Of a stretch of DNA of 14,202 nt, positions 1-5,962 are shown one piece after another (position 1 is the first letter of the stretch; the number at the start of each line of letters is the position of its first letter). A program made the position numbers and the translations under genes. The notes under the pieces are model-generated. The model had not been told where the DNA came from. It worked only from the letters and a program-made list of their open reading frames with translations, and did not search any database. The DNA lies in the NCBI GenBank assembly GCA_030424825.1, contig JAUHWE010000042.1:1-14202 (forward strand), written 5' to 3'. Source of the DNA: Verrucomicrobiia bacterium (lineage in GTDB: Bacteria > Verrucomicrobiota > Verrucomicrobiia > Opitutales > Opitutaceae).

Positions 1-157
1 GCGAAACAACTCAAAATCGAAATGCCTTGTCAATGTCATTCGAGAAGAAATTAGGGAAATTGTGATAAATTACCGCTTGCCAACGAGAAGGTGACCCCTA
101 CGTTTGTCGCTTTTCCAAAATCTGAACCTAAATCGTAAACCATAAAATTAACGTCCA

Positions 158-174
158 AGGCATTGTCGATGCCT
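158..174 (+). promoter_or_regulatory. Hairpin in the rpsB leader
   Basis: AGGCAT (158-163) and ATGCCT (169-174) pair around a 5-nt loop (TGTCG), ending 32 nt before the rpsB start at 207. No T-run follows, so it is not a terminator. In several bacteria uS2 represses its own operon through an mRNA leader, and a hairpin here would fit such a site, but no known rpsB-leader consensus was recognised. No convincing -35/-10 pair was found in positions 1-157; TTGTCA (27-32) and TTGTCG (104-109) lack well-placed -10 partners. The promoter may lie outside the window. Confidence 0.3.
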
Positions 175-206
175 GCGCTTATTCTGAGCGTTTTGACGAA
201 TTGCAT

Positions 207-1142
207 ATGAATGTAGAACTAACTGATCTGCTTGAAGCAGGCGTCCATTTTGGCCACCAGGTCAAACGCTGGAACCCGAAGTCTAAGAGCTTCGTATTTG
301 ATCACCGTCAAGGGATCTCAATTATCGATCTCTCCAAGAGTTATAGCGGTCTCAAAGCTGCCTATGATTTTGTGGAAGAGGTGGTTTCCAAGGGAGGCGA
401 AGTACTCTTTGTCGGAACGAAACGTCAGGCTCAAGAAGTGATTCGGGAAGCGGCTGCGGACTGTGGCATGCCCTATTGCGCCAGCCGTTGGCTAGGAGGG
501 ACGCTCACAAACTGGCAGACGATTACCCGAAGCATCGCGAAGTATAAGAAGTACCAGAAGATGGAAGCTGACGGTAGTCTTGCGAAGCTGCCCAAAAAAG
601 AGGGTTCTGCCATTCGTCGTGAAATGGAACGGATGAACCGGAATTTCGAAGGCATCGTGAAAATGGAGAAACCTCCTGCTGCGATGGTGGTTATCGACGT
701 AAGGTACGAAGACATTGCGGTTGCCGAAGCGAAGCGTTGCAAGATTCCTGTTGCTGCCCTGGTTGATACGAATTCTGATCCGTCTCTAGTTGATTACCCG
801 ATTCCTGGCAACGATGATGCCGTTAAATCGATCCGAATCATATTGGAAGTAATCGTAGAAGGGGTGCAATCGGGTCTTTCTCAAAGACAAGCCCGCCAGG
901 AAAATGCCGGCGTGCAAAAGCCAGTAGCTGTGGCTGCCGATGAAATGGTATCAGAAGAAAAAGTAGCGGCTCCTGCGGCAGGCGTTGCCGCGTCAGTAGC
1001 GGCTCCTGCGGTCGAAGAACCGGCAGTTGCAGAAGTAGAAGCGGCTCCGGAAGCGGTAGCTGAGGAAACTGCACCTACGGAAAACGCCGAATCTGAAGCA
1101 AAGCCGAACAGTGATTCTGAAGAGAAGAAAGCTGAAGCTTAA
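207..1142 (+). CDS. rpsB: 30S ribosomal protein uS2 (RpsB)
   Basis: Small-subunit ribosomal protein uS2, which binds late at the head/body junction of the 30S subunit and helps recruit bS1 where that protein is used. The N-terminus shows the family signature LLEAGVHFGHQ with KRWNPKSK just after it, followed by LFVGTKRQAQE, SRWLGGTLTNW, and PVAALVDTNSDP with PGNDDA. ATG at 207 is preferred because homologues begin with this MNV-type N-terminus; an in-frame TTG six bases upstream (201) would add only two residues. No good Shine-Dalgarno is seen. The core ends near residue 230. The remaining ~80 residues are a low-complexity Ala/Glu/Val/Pro tail, partly built from a 17-bp DNA direct repeat (962-978 and 995-1011). 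At 311 residues it is much longer than E. coli uS2 (241). It is followed 43 nt later by tsf, the usual rpsB-tsf operon. Confidence 0.97.
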   Translation: MNVELTDLLEAGVHFGHQVKRWNPKSKSFVFDHRQGISIIDLSKSYSGLKAAYDFVEEVVSKGGEVLFVGTKRQAQEVIREAAADCGMPYCASRWLGGTLTNWQTITRSIAKYKKYQKMEADGSLAKLPKKEGSAIRREMERMNRNFEGIVKMEKPPAAMVVIDVRYEDIAVAEAKRCKIPVAALVDTNSDPSLVDYPIPGNDDAVKSIRIILEVIVEGVQSGLSQRQARQENAGVQKPVAVAADEMVSEEKVAAPAAGVAASVAAPAVEEPAVAEVEAAPEAVAEETAPTENAESEAKPNSDSEEKKAEA

Positions 1143-1185
1143 ACCGCTTGATTTACGACAGCAATAAATTTTAAAGAGTAGTTAA

Positions 1186-1785
1186 ATGAGCATTACAGCA
1201 AAACAGGTAGCAGAACTGCGTGGCCAGACGGGCGCGGGTTTGATGGACTGCAAGAAGGCATTGACCGAATCAGAAGGCGATCTGGAAAAGGCAATTACGA
1301 TTCTTCGGAAAAAGGGAATGGCCTCGGCCTCAAAAAAGGCGGGAAGGGCAACCTCGGAAGGCCTCATCGAGTCCTATATTCACTTGGGTGGGAAAGTAGG
1401 GGTCTTGATTGAGGTTAACTGTGAAACGGATTTCGTGGCTAAGACCGATGATTTCAAGTCATTTGTAAAGGATCTCTGTCTGCACATCGCCGCTGTTAAT
1501 CCGATCTGTATCAGCCGTGACCAGGTTCCTGCGGAATTGATCGAAAAAGAACGCGAAATCGCGGCTTCCCAAGCGGAAGGCAAGCCTCCCGCAGCGGTGC
1601 AGAAGATCGTGGAAGGAAAGCTTAACAAGTACTACGCAACAGCGTGTTTGCTCGATCAGCCTTTTGTTAAAGATGGCGACAAGTCCGTTCAGGATGTTCT
1701 GAATGAGCAAATTTCCAAGCTCGGAGAGAATATGCAAATCAATCGCTTTTCCAGATTCCAAATTGGAGAAGAGAACGAGGATTGA
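1186..1785 (+). CDS. tsf: Elongation factor Ts
   Basis: Guanine-nucleotide exchange factor that releases GDP from EF-Tu during translation elongation. The N-terminal UBA-like domain (residues 1-50) carries the family pattern VAELRGQTGAGLMDCKKAL. It is followed by KKAGRATSEG and the core exchange motif CETDFVAKTDDF (about residues 75-86), the region that contacts the EF-Tu G domain. At 199 residues it is the short form, similar in size to Thermus EF-Ts and lacking much of the second core subdomain of the 283-residue E. coli protein. A weak GAG at 1176-1178 lies 7 nt before the ATG. The gene is co-transcribed with rpsB and ends in a strong terminator, so pyrH and frr, which often follow in other bacteria, are not in this operon. 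Confidence 0.97.
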   Translation: MSITAKQVAELRGQTGAGLMDCKKALTESEGDLEKAITILRKKGMASASKKAGRATSEGLIESYIHLGGKVGVLIEVNCETDFVAKTDDFKSFVKDLCLHIAAVNPICISRDQVPAELIEKEREIAASQAEGKPPAAVQKIVEGKLNKYYATACLLDQPFVKDGDKSVQDVLNEQISKLGENMQINRFSRFQIGEENED

Positions 1786-1814
1786 TTGGATTGTAGCCAA
1801 TATTGATTTTTGAT

Positions 1815-1846
1815 AAGCGACCTAGGCGACTGGGTCGCTTTTTTTT
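1815..1846 (+). terminator. Rho-independent terminator of rpsB-tsf
   Basis: AAGCGACC (1815-1822) pairs with GGTCGCTT (1833-1840) around a 10-nt loop and runs directly into a T-tract (1839-1846). It starts 30 nt after the tsf stop codon. Confidence 0.9.
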
Positions 1847-1847
1847 G

Positions 1848-1881
1848 GATACAAGAAAGCCGGCAGTATTGCTGCCGGCTT
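1848..1881 (-). terminator. Probable minus-strand terminator
   Basis: A perfect 10-bp stem, AAGCCGGCAG (1857-1866) with CTGCCGGCTT (1872-1881), has a 5-nt loop. Read on the minus strand it is followed by TTTCTTGT, a moderate U-tract; on the plus strand nothing U-rich follows. It lies back to back with the tsf terminator and would end transcripts arriving from the small minus-strand gene at 1968-2342. Confidence 0.65.
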
Positions 1882-1967
1882 CCGATGAAAACTTATTCGT
1901 CTCTTGAACGAAGAGTATATATCCTGTTATTTAAAGGTAAGGGGAGGCTGGTGTCTGATGTCGTCGA

Positions 1968-2342
1968 TTAGTGGTTTCTCCAGAGGTGTACTGCTGAGTT
2001 GTAATGGAACGCGTCGATTAGATTCGTCTGTCGTTCATCAATTTTGACGGGCTCGAGCTTCCCATTCTGAGTGGTTTCTATGGAGGATTTGCTAAGAACT
2101 TCATGTGTAGAGTTCTGTACAGAGGCAGGCAACACCTGACCCATTGTATCAAATCGGAAATGCTCTCGGGTAACCTTTGAGCTGTCTGAAGCTGGTGTGG
2201 TGATACCTTCTTCTGCAACCCATTGAATTTTTCCATCGACTCGCGTTCTTTCAGAGAATTCGTAAGCCCCTGCGGAAAATGGGATCCAATTCGCTATTCC
2301 TGTGGTTATGAATGCCAGGCTGCGTGTCGCTTGGTGTTTCAT
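1968..2342 (-). CDS. Hypothetical small secreted protein (uncertain)
   Basis: Not recognised. From ATG at 2342 the frame gives 124 residues. The N-terminus resembles a signal peptide: MKHQATR, then a mostly apolar stretch (SLAFITTGIANWIPF), then SAGA as a possible cleavage site near residue 26. The rest is polar and Ser/Thr-rich with no motif I can name. A TTG 33 nt upstream (2375) is an alternative start. Evidence for a real gene is modest: a signal-like N-terminus, a matching minus-strand terminator beyond the 3' end, and no better frame on either strand. An oddity is that near the 3' end another frame stays open to a TAA at 1927-1929, ending in PLIDDIRHQPPLTFK, closer to the terminator. 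One indel could therefore have changed the C-terminus. It may be a lineage-restricted gene, a decayed fragment or chance. If it is not coding, positions 1882-2603 hold no gene. Confidence 0.4.
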   Translation of the reverse strand: MKHQATRSLAFITTGIANWIPFSAGAYEFSERTRVDGKIQWVAEEGITTPASDSSKVTREHFRFDTMGQVLPASVQNSTHEVLSKSSIETTQNGKLEPVKIDERQTNLIDAFHYNSAVHLWRNH

Positions 2343-2361
2343 ATGAATCGTTGAGCTTTCA

Positions 2362-2411
2362 AAGAGTTGCTCCAAATTGAAAGTAACCTACGGAATTAGA
2401 GAGCAACTCTT
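2362..2411. repeat. 11-bp inverted repeat upstream of the hypothetical gene
   Basis: AAGAGTTGCTC (2362-2372) and GAGCAACTCTT (2401-2411) are perfect reverse complements separated by 28 nt. The repeat lies just upstream of the ATG at 2342. It could be a binding site for a dimeric regulator or a leader stem-loop. If the TTG start at 2375 were used, the proximal arm would lie inside the coding sequence. Confidence 0.6.
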
Positions 2412-2603
2412 GAGAGAGTCGCGGAATTGCTGCAGCGTTTTGCATAAAGTGACTATTTCCAATGCTTGTTAGATGAGGTACAGGTGCCAGCGAGGGGTAA
2501 GTACTCAGGACAAATAGGCAGGTTGGGTTGATCCTGATTCTCCAGATCGATGGATTGATTCTTGCATTGAATTAAACCGTCTCTTTGATGCCACTTCAAA
2601 TAA

Positions 2604-2693
<90 letters not shown>

Positions 2694-2912
2694 CGCTCAC
2701 GCTCTTGGGAGAGCTCGATCCAACAAGAAGCGTTCATCGTGCGAGAGACTGTGAAGGATGGGAACCCTGGGGTTGGGCGAAGCGAGCGCACGAGCGGAGA
2801 TGGGTGACGATAAGAGGGAATCCGATTTGGCGCAATCAGTCGATTTAACACCGCTGGACGGGTTGCTGGAGCCTTTATACGCTTCGATAGACTGAGTGAG
2901 GGTCCTTTAAGC

Positions 2913-3563
2913 TTACAGATTGAAGGTGATCTTTTGCCGCACTCTAGAGTTCACCGGTTTACTGGATATTTCTCCGGGCGACCATTTTGATTTCGAGATC
3001 GAGTCAATTGCCGGGCCGACAAACTCTCGGTGTGAGTATTGAATCGCTTTGATTTGGGAGACTCTGCCTCGGTCGGTGATCACCCATTCAATTAGGACCC
3101 AACCCTCAATTCCTTGATTCTTGAGGTGGTAAGGAAAGGCAGGTTCAACCTGAAAGAGGGCTTTTGGTTCTTTTTCCAGGTCTTTTAGATCAAAGATTTC
3201 CAAGTCTTCTTTTGCACTAATGAAACCTGTGTAGATGGCCTCTTGATATCCACCGAGCCCGTCGCCTACGACGAACTGGGCTTCTATCTGGGCTAGAGTA
3301 GGTAAAGGCAAGGGCTTCTCAATTTCAGGCTTCTTGACTTCAAGTTTCTCTTTTGGCTTTTCAGGAATCTGCTCAATTACAAGGGGGGGATCTTCCGTGT
3401 AGGTGGTTATCCCTTTCAAGGGATTTTTGCTGGTCCACATATTGGGAATGATCTGTAGAATTGGCAGTAAGCTGAAGATCGTAACGGTTATGATAAAGGC
3501 CAGTAATCCTTTGTTAAAAAGTGTACTGGAGTCTTCAGAACGAGAGTAGATAGAATTCATCAT
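2913..3563 (-). CDS. Diverged TonB-family energy transducer (paralogue)
   Basis: TonB-type protein that would link the inner-membrane proton-driven ExbB motor to outer-membrane TonB-dependent transporters. It has one N-terminal membrane anchor (about residues 18-40, GLLAFIITVTIFSLLPILQI), a periplasmic linker rich in Lys/Glu/Pro with EKPKEK- and KKPEIEKP-type repeats (about 60-90), and a C-terminal TonB domain (about 130-216) with FPYHLKNQGIEGWVLIEWV and a KWSP motif near the end. The last ~100 residues align clearly with the neighbouring TonB at 3738-4391, including a shared (E)IFDL stretch before the domain, so the two are paralogues. Differences are the short KP-type linker here against the polyproline linker there. 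Start: two ATGs in tandem (3563 or 3560), no Shine-Dalgarno. It is a separate transcription unit, with the tonB terminator and its own promoter with operator-like boxes upstream. No terminator is visible after its stop. Confidence 0.85.
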   Translation of the reverse strand: MMNSIYSRSEDSSTLFNKGLLAFIITVTIFSLLPILQIIPNMWTSKNPLKGITTYTEDPPLVIEQIPEKPKEKLEVKKPEIEKPLPLPTLAQIEAQFVVGDGLGGYQEAIYTGFISAKEDLEIFDLKDLEKEPKALFQVEPAFPYHLKNQGIEGWVLIEWVITDRGRVSQIKAIQYSHREFVGPAIDSISKSKWSPGEISSKPVNSRVRQKITFNL

Positions 3564-3599
3564 TAATAGGGGTTGGGGTTCATTGGCGGCTTTGAATAC

Positions 3600-3650
3600 T
3601 ACAAGTGTAGTATATCGACCGCGATGGCAAGACTAATCCTTACATTTGTA
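3600..3650 (-). promoter_or_regulatory. Promoter of the tonB paralogue with two TACAnnTGTA boxes
   Basis: Reading the minus strand, TATACT (3614-3609) is a good -10, and TTAGTC (3636-3631) a weak -35 with a 16-bp spacer; initiation would fall near 3602. Box 1, TACAAGTGTA (3600-3609), is the centre of an 8-2-8 perfect palindrome (3596-3613) that covers the -10 and the start point. Box 2, TACATTTGTA (3641-3650), sits 4 bp upstream of the -35. The box centres are 41 bp apart, about four helical turns. TACAnnTGTA is the core bound by BlaI/MecI and CopY-type winged-helix repressors, so repression by such a dimer is the likely reading. No BlaI-family gene is in the window. Confidence 0.6.
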
Positions 3651-3673
3651 GGATTGAATGATGGATTGTGCCC

Positions 3674-3708
3674 AAAAAAAGACGGGCTGCCTATTCGGCT
3701 AGCCCGTC
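3674..3708 (-). terminator. Rho-independent terminator of exbB-tonB
   Basis: GACGGGCT (3681-3688) pairs with AGCCCGTC (3701-3708), with an inner GCC/GGC extension and one bulged base. On the minus strand it is followed by seven U (complement of A 3674-3680). It begins 30 nt after the tonB stop and separates this unit from the tonB paralogue. Confidence 0.9.
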
Positions 3709-3737
3709 CTAAATCAAAAAAGTCTTTACCGCTAGGA

Positions 3738-4391
3738 TTACGGATTGAAATCCATGCGCTGGGTGACTCGAACGGCAACGGCCTTGCCTCCTTTTTGCGC
3801 GGGTGACCATTTGGATCGCATGATGGATTCGATAGCGGGCTGATTGAACTCGCGATGAGAGGATTTTATCACGCGGGGTCTTAGAACTTTGCCTGAATCG
3901 TCGATAACCCACTCCAATTGAACCCAGCCGCCAATTTTGGCCTGTTTGAGGGAGTACGGATAATTGGGGTCAACTTGGAAAAGGGCTCTTGGAAGCTTGT
4001 CTACGTCTCTAAGGTCGAAAATCTCCATGTCGCCCAAGGCGTCAATTCCTGCGTCGAAGTCGCCAAACCCAAAGTCGCCCATCGCGTTACCGGAACCGGG
4101 ATTCAGCGCCATCTCCAATTGACTCAGCGTCATAGGTGGAGGGGGTTCCTCGACTTCTGGTTTCTCGAGCTCTTTGTCTTCTTCAGGAGGAGGAGGCAGG
4201 TCTTCAGGAGGAGGGGGAGGGGGTGCCTCGCTGGCGTCCGCAGTCACTACTTGTCTCGTGTCCATACTGATCTGCCCTAGGATATGCATCATTGGGAGAA
4301 CGAAGAAGATAAGCGCTGTCAAAAAGAGTCCAAGAATGAGATTCGCGAATAGGTTTCCGTCTTGGTTGGAGGATTTGTAATTGGTGCTCAT
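3738..4391 (-). CDS. tonB: Energy transducer TonB
   Basis: Transmits proton-motive force from the inner-membrane ExbB-type motor across the periplasm to TonB-dependent outer-membrane transporters (siderophores, cobalamin, polysaccharides). One membrane anchor lies at about residues 17-40 (LILGLFLTALIFFVLPMM). A Pro/Glu-rich periplasmic linker follows (about 53-86, runs of up to six prolines, then EKPEVEEPPPP), then a Gly/Asp/Phe-rich stretch (about 98-120). The C-terminal TonB domain (about 135-217) has PNYPYSLKQAKIGGWVQLEWV, SSHREF, SKWSP and a final MDFNP. The length (217) is normal for the family. ATG at 4391 lies 27 nt after the exbB stop, so the two are almost certainly co-transcribed; a strong terminator follows the stop. 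No exbD lies between exbB and tonB, the usual position. Confidence 0.9.
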   Translation of the reverse strand: MSTNYKSSNQDGNLFANLILGLFLTALIFFVLPMMHILGQISMDTRQVVTADASEAPPPPPPEDLPPPPEEDKELEKPEVEEPPPPMTLSQLEMALNPGSGNAMGDFGFGDFDAGIDALGDMEIFDLRDVDKLPRALFQVDPNYPYSLKQAKIGGWVQLEWVIDDSGKVLRPRVIKSSHREFNQPAIESIMRSKWSPAQKGGKAVAVRVTQRMDFNP

Positions 4392-4418
4392 AGCGAGTAA
4401 ATGGGTAGGTGGCCTAGG

Positions 4419-5027
4419 CTAACCGGTAACTTTGTGGCTAAATTGTTGGAGGGTGATGCTTTCCAGGCGGACAAGAAAGCTTTCATAGTCGATGACTTTC
4501 TGTCTAAGGAAGTATATGACAAAGTAGCCAGGAATGGCGAGACAGAGACCCATTTGAGTCGTAATGAGGGCTTCGTGAATTCCGCTTGCTACGATGTTGG
4601 TGGTGCTTTCTGAGCCACCCAGCGAGATCCCGTAGAACGTGGTCAACATACCGAGGACGGTTCCCAGTAGTCCCATCAAAGGGGCTGCATTCACGAGAAT
4701 GGTAAGCATGGTGATATTCTGATTGAGACGCGGCATTTCAGCGGTTCGGATTTCCGCGAAACGATTCTGTATGTCGTTCAAGGACTCAACTCCATCTTGG
4801 GAGTAGCGAATGATCTCGCCCACTTGGCCTTCCGCCTTGTTTGAGTCACTTACCCATTGCTCGCATTCTTCGATAGAAACTTTGCTAAAGTGCCCTTTCA
4901 GGAAAAAAAGAAACAACCTGGCCGCAACGTAAAAGGCAATGAGTCCCAGTATGAAAAGAGGAATCATAATCCAGCCACCAGATGATAGAATTTCTATCGC
5001 TTGATCGAGATAAGGTTTATCGTTCAT
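4419..5027 (-). CDS. exbB: MotA/TolQ/ExbB proton channel family protein
   Basis: Inner-membrane subunit of the proton-driven motor that energises TonB. It shows a first membrane segment (about 18-42, GGWIMIPLFILGLIAFYVAARLF), a cytoplasmic loop (about 45-105), and two C-terminal membrane segments (about 108-135 and 150-175). Key family positions are kept: the Thr in LLGTVLG (T123, like E. coli T148), and GIHEAL with its glutamate (E152, like E. coli E176) followed by the Thr pair in LITTQMGL. The length of 202 residues fits the short ExbB/TolQ class. It is the first gene of an exbB-tonB unit. ExbD, normally needed for proton conduction, is not adjacent and must come from elsewhere if this motor works. 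Upstream lies a 5' region of ~170 nt after a candidate promoter with an operator-like site. ExbB rather than TolQ is assigned because of the tonB neighbour. Confidence 0.9.
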   Translation of the reverse strand: MNDKPYLDQAIEILSSGGWIMIPLFILGLIAFYVAARLFLFFLKGHFSKVSIEECEQWVSDSNKAEGQVGEIIRYSQDGVESLNDIQNRFAEIRTAEMPRLNQNITMLTILVNAAPLMGLLGTVLGMLTTFYGISLGGSESTTNIVASGIHEALITTQMGLCLAIPGYFVIYFLRQKVIDYESFLVRLESITLQQFSHKVTG

Positions 5028-5203
5028 TGAGGTACAGTAAAATTAGATTTTTCCCGCATTTGGAATGAAACGATCCAAGTCTCGAATCGCCATTTCGATT
5101 GGTTGTGCGGGAATGAAGTTTGAAATAGCGTTTCGTTAATCGAGTCAAGCGTATCCCCATGAATAAATACAAGGGAATCGATCGTTTCGCTTTAATTCCA
5201 AGA

Positions 5204-5231
5204 AACGTACTACAGTCGTAGGATTTGTCAA
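5204..5231 (-). promoter_or_regulatory. Candidate exbB promoter with operator-like box
   Basis: On the minus strand a consensus -35 TTGACA (5231-5226) is followed after 16 bp by a weak -10 TACGTT (5209-5204). The spacer contains TACAGTCGTA (5211-5220), one base away from TACAnnTGTA. On the plus strand it is followed by GGATT, exactly as box 2 of the tonB paralogue promoter is (3641-3655). Initiation near 5197 would give a leader of ~170 nt. Confidence 0.45.
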
Positions 5232-5287
5232 ATTCGTAATCCCGCATTTGAGGCGAATAATTCCGAACCTACCGGGTAGCTAGGGCT

Positions 5288-5962
5288 CTATTCTGGCTGA
5301 TTGTATCGTGCGGGCAACTCGATTATACCCATTTCGTAAGCGCATCGGGTCAACTCAACCGCGCTGCGAGCGTCTAGCTTTTTCATGAGATTAGCCCTGT
5401 GGGCTTCAATCGTCTTAACGCTGACTTCGAGTTTTTTCGCAATTTGCTTGGTGCTGTATCCTTCGGCGACTGCTTGGAGGACTTCACGTTCGCGATTTGA
5501 AAGTCGGCCCTTCTTTTTCCCTGAATGGGTGCGGGACAAATGAGATTCTCGCAGGAGACTGGCCGCGATCGGACAGAGGTATCCACTCCCTTTTATAACT
5601 TCGCTCATTCCTTCTTTGAGTTTGGATACGGAGGAACTCTTTGCGATGACGCCGTGGCAGCCAAGCTCTAGGAGTTCGCGAATCGAATCGGGAGTGAAAT
5701 TAGCGGATATCGCGATAAATCTCGTCTTAGGGTTTTTCTTTCCAAATTGGCGCAGGATCTCGATCCCGTTGAGACTGGGAAGGAAGAGGTCAAAGATAAC
5801 GAGTTCAGGTTTCTCTTCCTCGCAAAGCCTGAGACCTTCACGACCGTCGAGGGCTTCCCCTACGACTGATATTCCAGGGATGCTCTGTGCCATGCTCGTG
5901 ACTAGGTCTCGGAGCATTATCTGGTCCTCGATTACAACGATTCTCGTTTGGGCTGTATTCAT
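5288..5962 (-). CDS. NarL/FixJ-family response regulator
   Basis: Two-component response regulator and transcription factor, cytoplasmic. The receiver domain (about residues 6-122) has the acidic pair E12-D13, phosphoacceptor D58 in VIFDLFLPSLNG, switch S86 and conserved K108 in IAKSSS. A basic linker (SGKKKGR) leads to a LuxR-type helix-turn-helix (about 152-212) with LSNREREVLQAVAEGYSTKQIA and SVKTIEAHRANLMKKL. All residues needed for phosphorylation and DNA binding are present. No histidine kinase is adjacent, so the partner and target genes are unknown. ATG at 5962 gives the usual ~220-residue length; AGAGG lies ~15 nt upstream, too far for a standard ribosome binding site. It has the same orientation as exbB but is 260 nt away, with a separate candidate promoter between them, so it is probably its own unit. 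Confidence 0.92.
   Translation of the reverse strand: MNTAQTRIVVIEDQIMLRDLVTSMAQSIPGISVVGEALDGREGLRLCEEEKPELVIFDLFLPSLNGIEILRQFGKKNPKTRFIAISANFTPDSIRELLELGCHGVIAKSSSVSKLKEGMSEVIKGSGYLCPIAASLLRESHLSRTHSGKKKGRLSNREREVLQAVAEGYSTKQIAKKLEVSVKTIEAHRANLMKKLDARSAVELTRCAYEMGIIELPARYNQPE

Noticed and set aside
838..1074. Minus-strand Leu/Pro/Gln-rich open frame
   Set aside because: It is the antisense of the Ala/Glu-rich tail of uS2.
2694..2912. G-rich stretch with repeated AGCG units after the tRNA (about 2770-2805)
   Set aside because: No clear stem, U-tract or known RNA family was recognised; a short GCTCT/AGAGC hairpin at 2701-2714 lacks a U-tract and is too small to call.
4174..4380. Plus-strand Gly/Ser-rich open frame
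   Set aside because: It is the complement of the proline-rich linker codons of tonB.
5017..5247. 76-residue minus-strand open frame between the response regulator and exbB
   Set aside because: It overlaps the exbB start and the candidate exbB promoter, has no recognisable domain and an unremarkable composition; more likely a leader.
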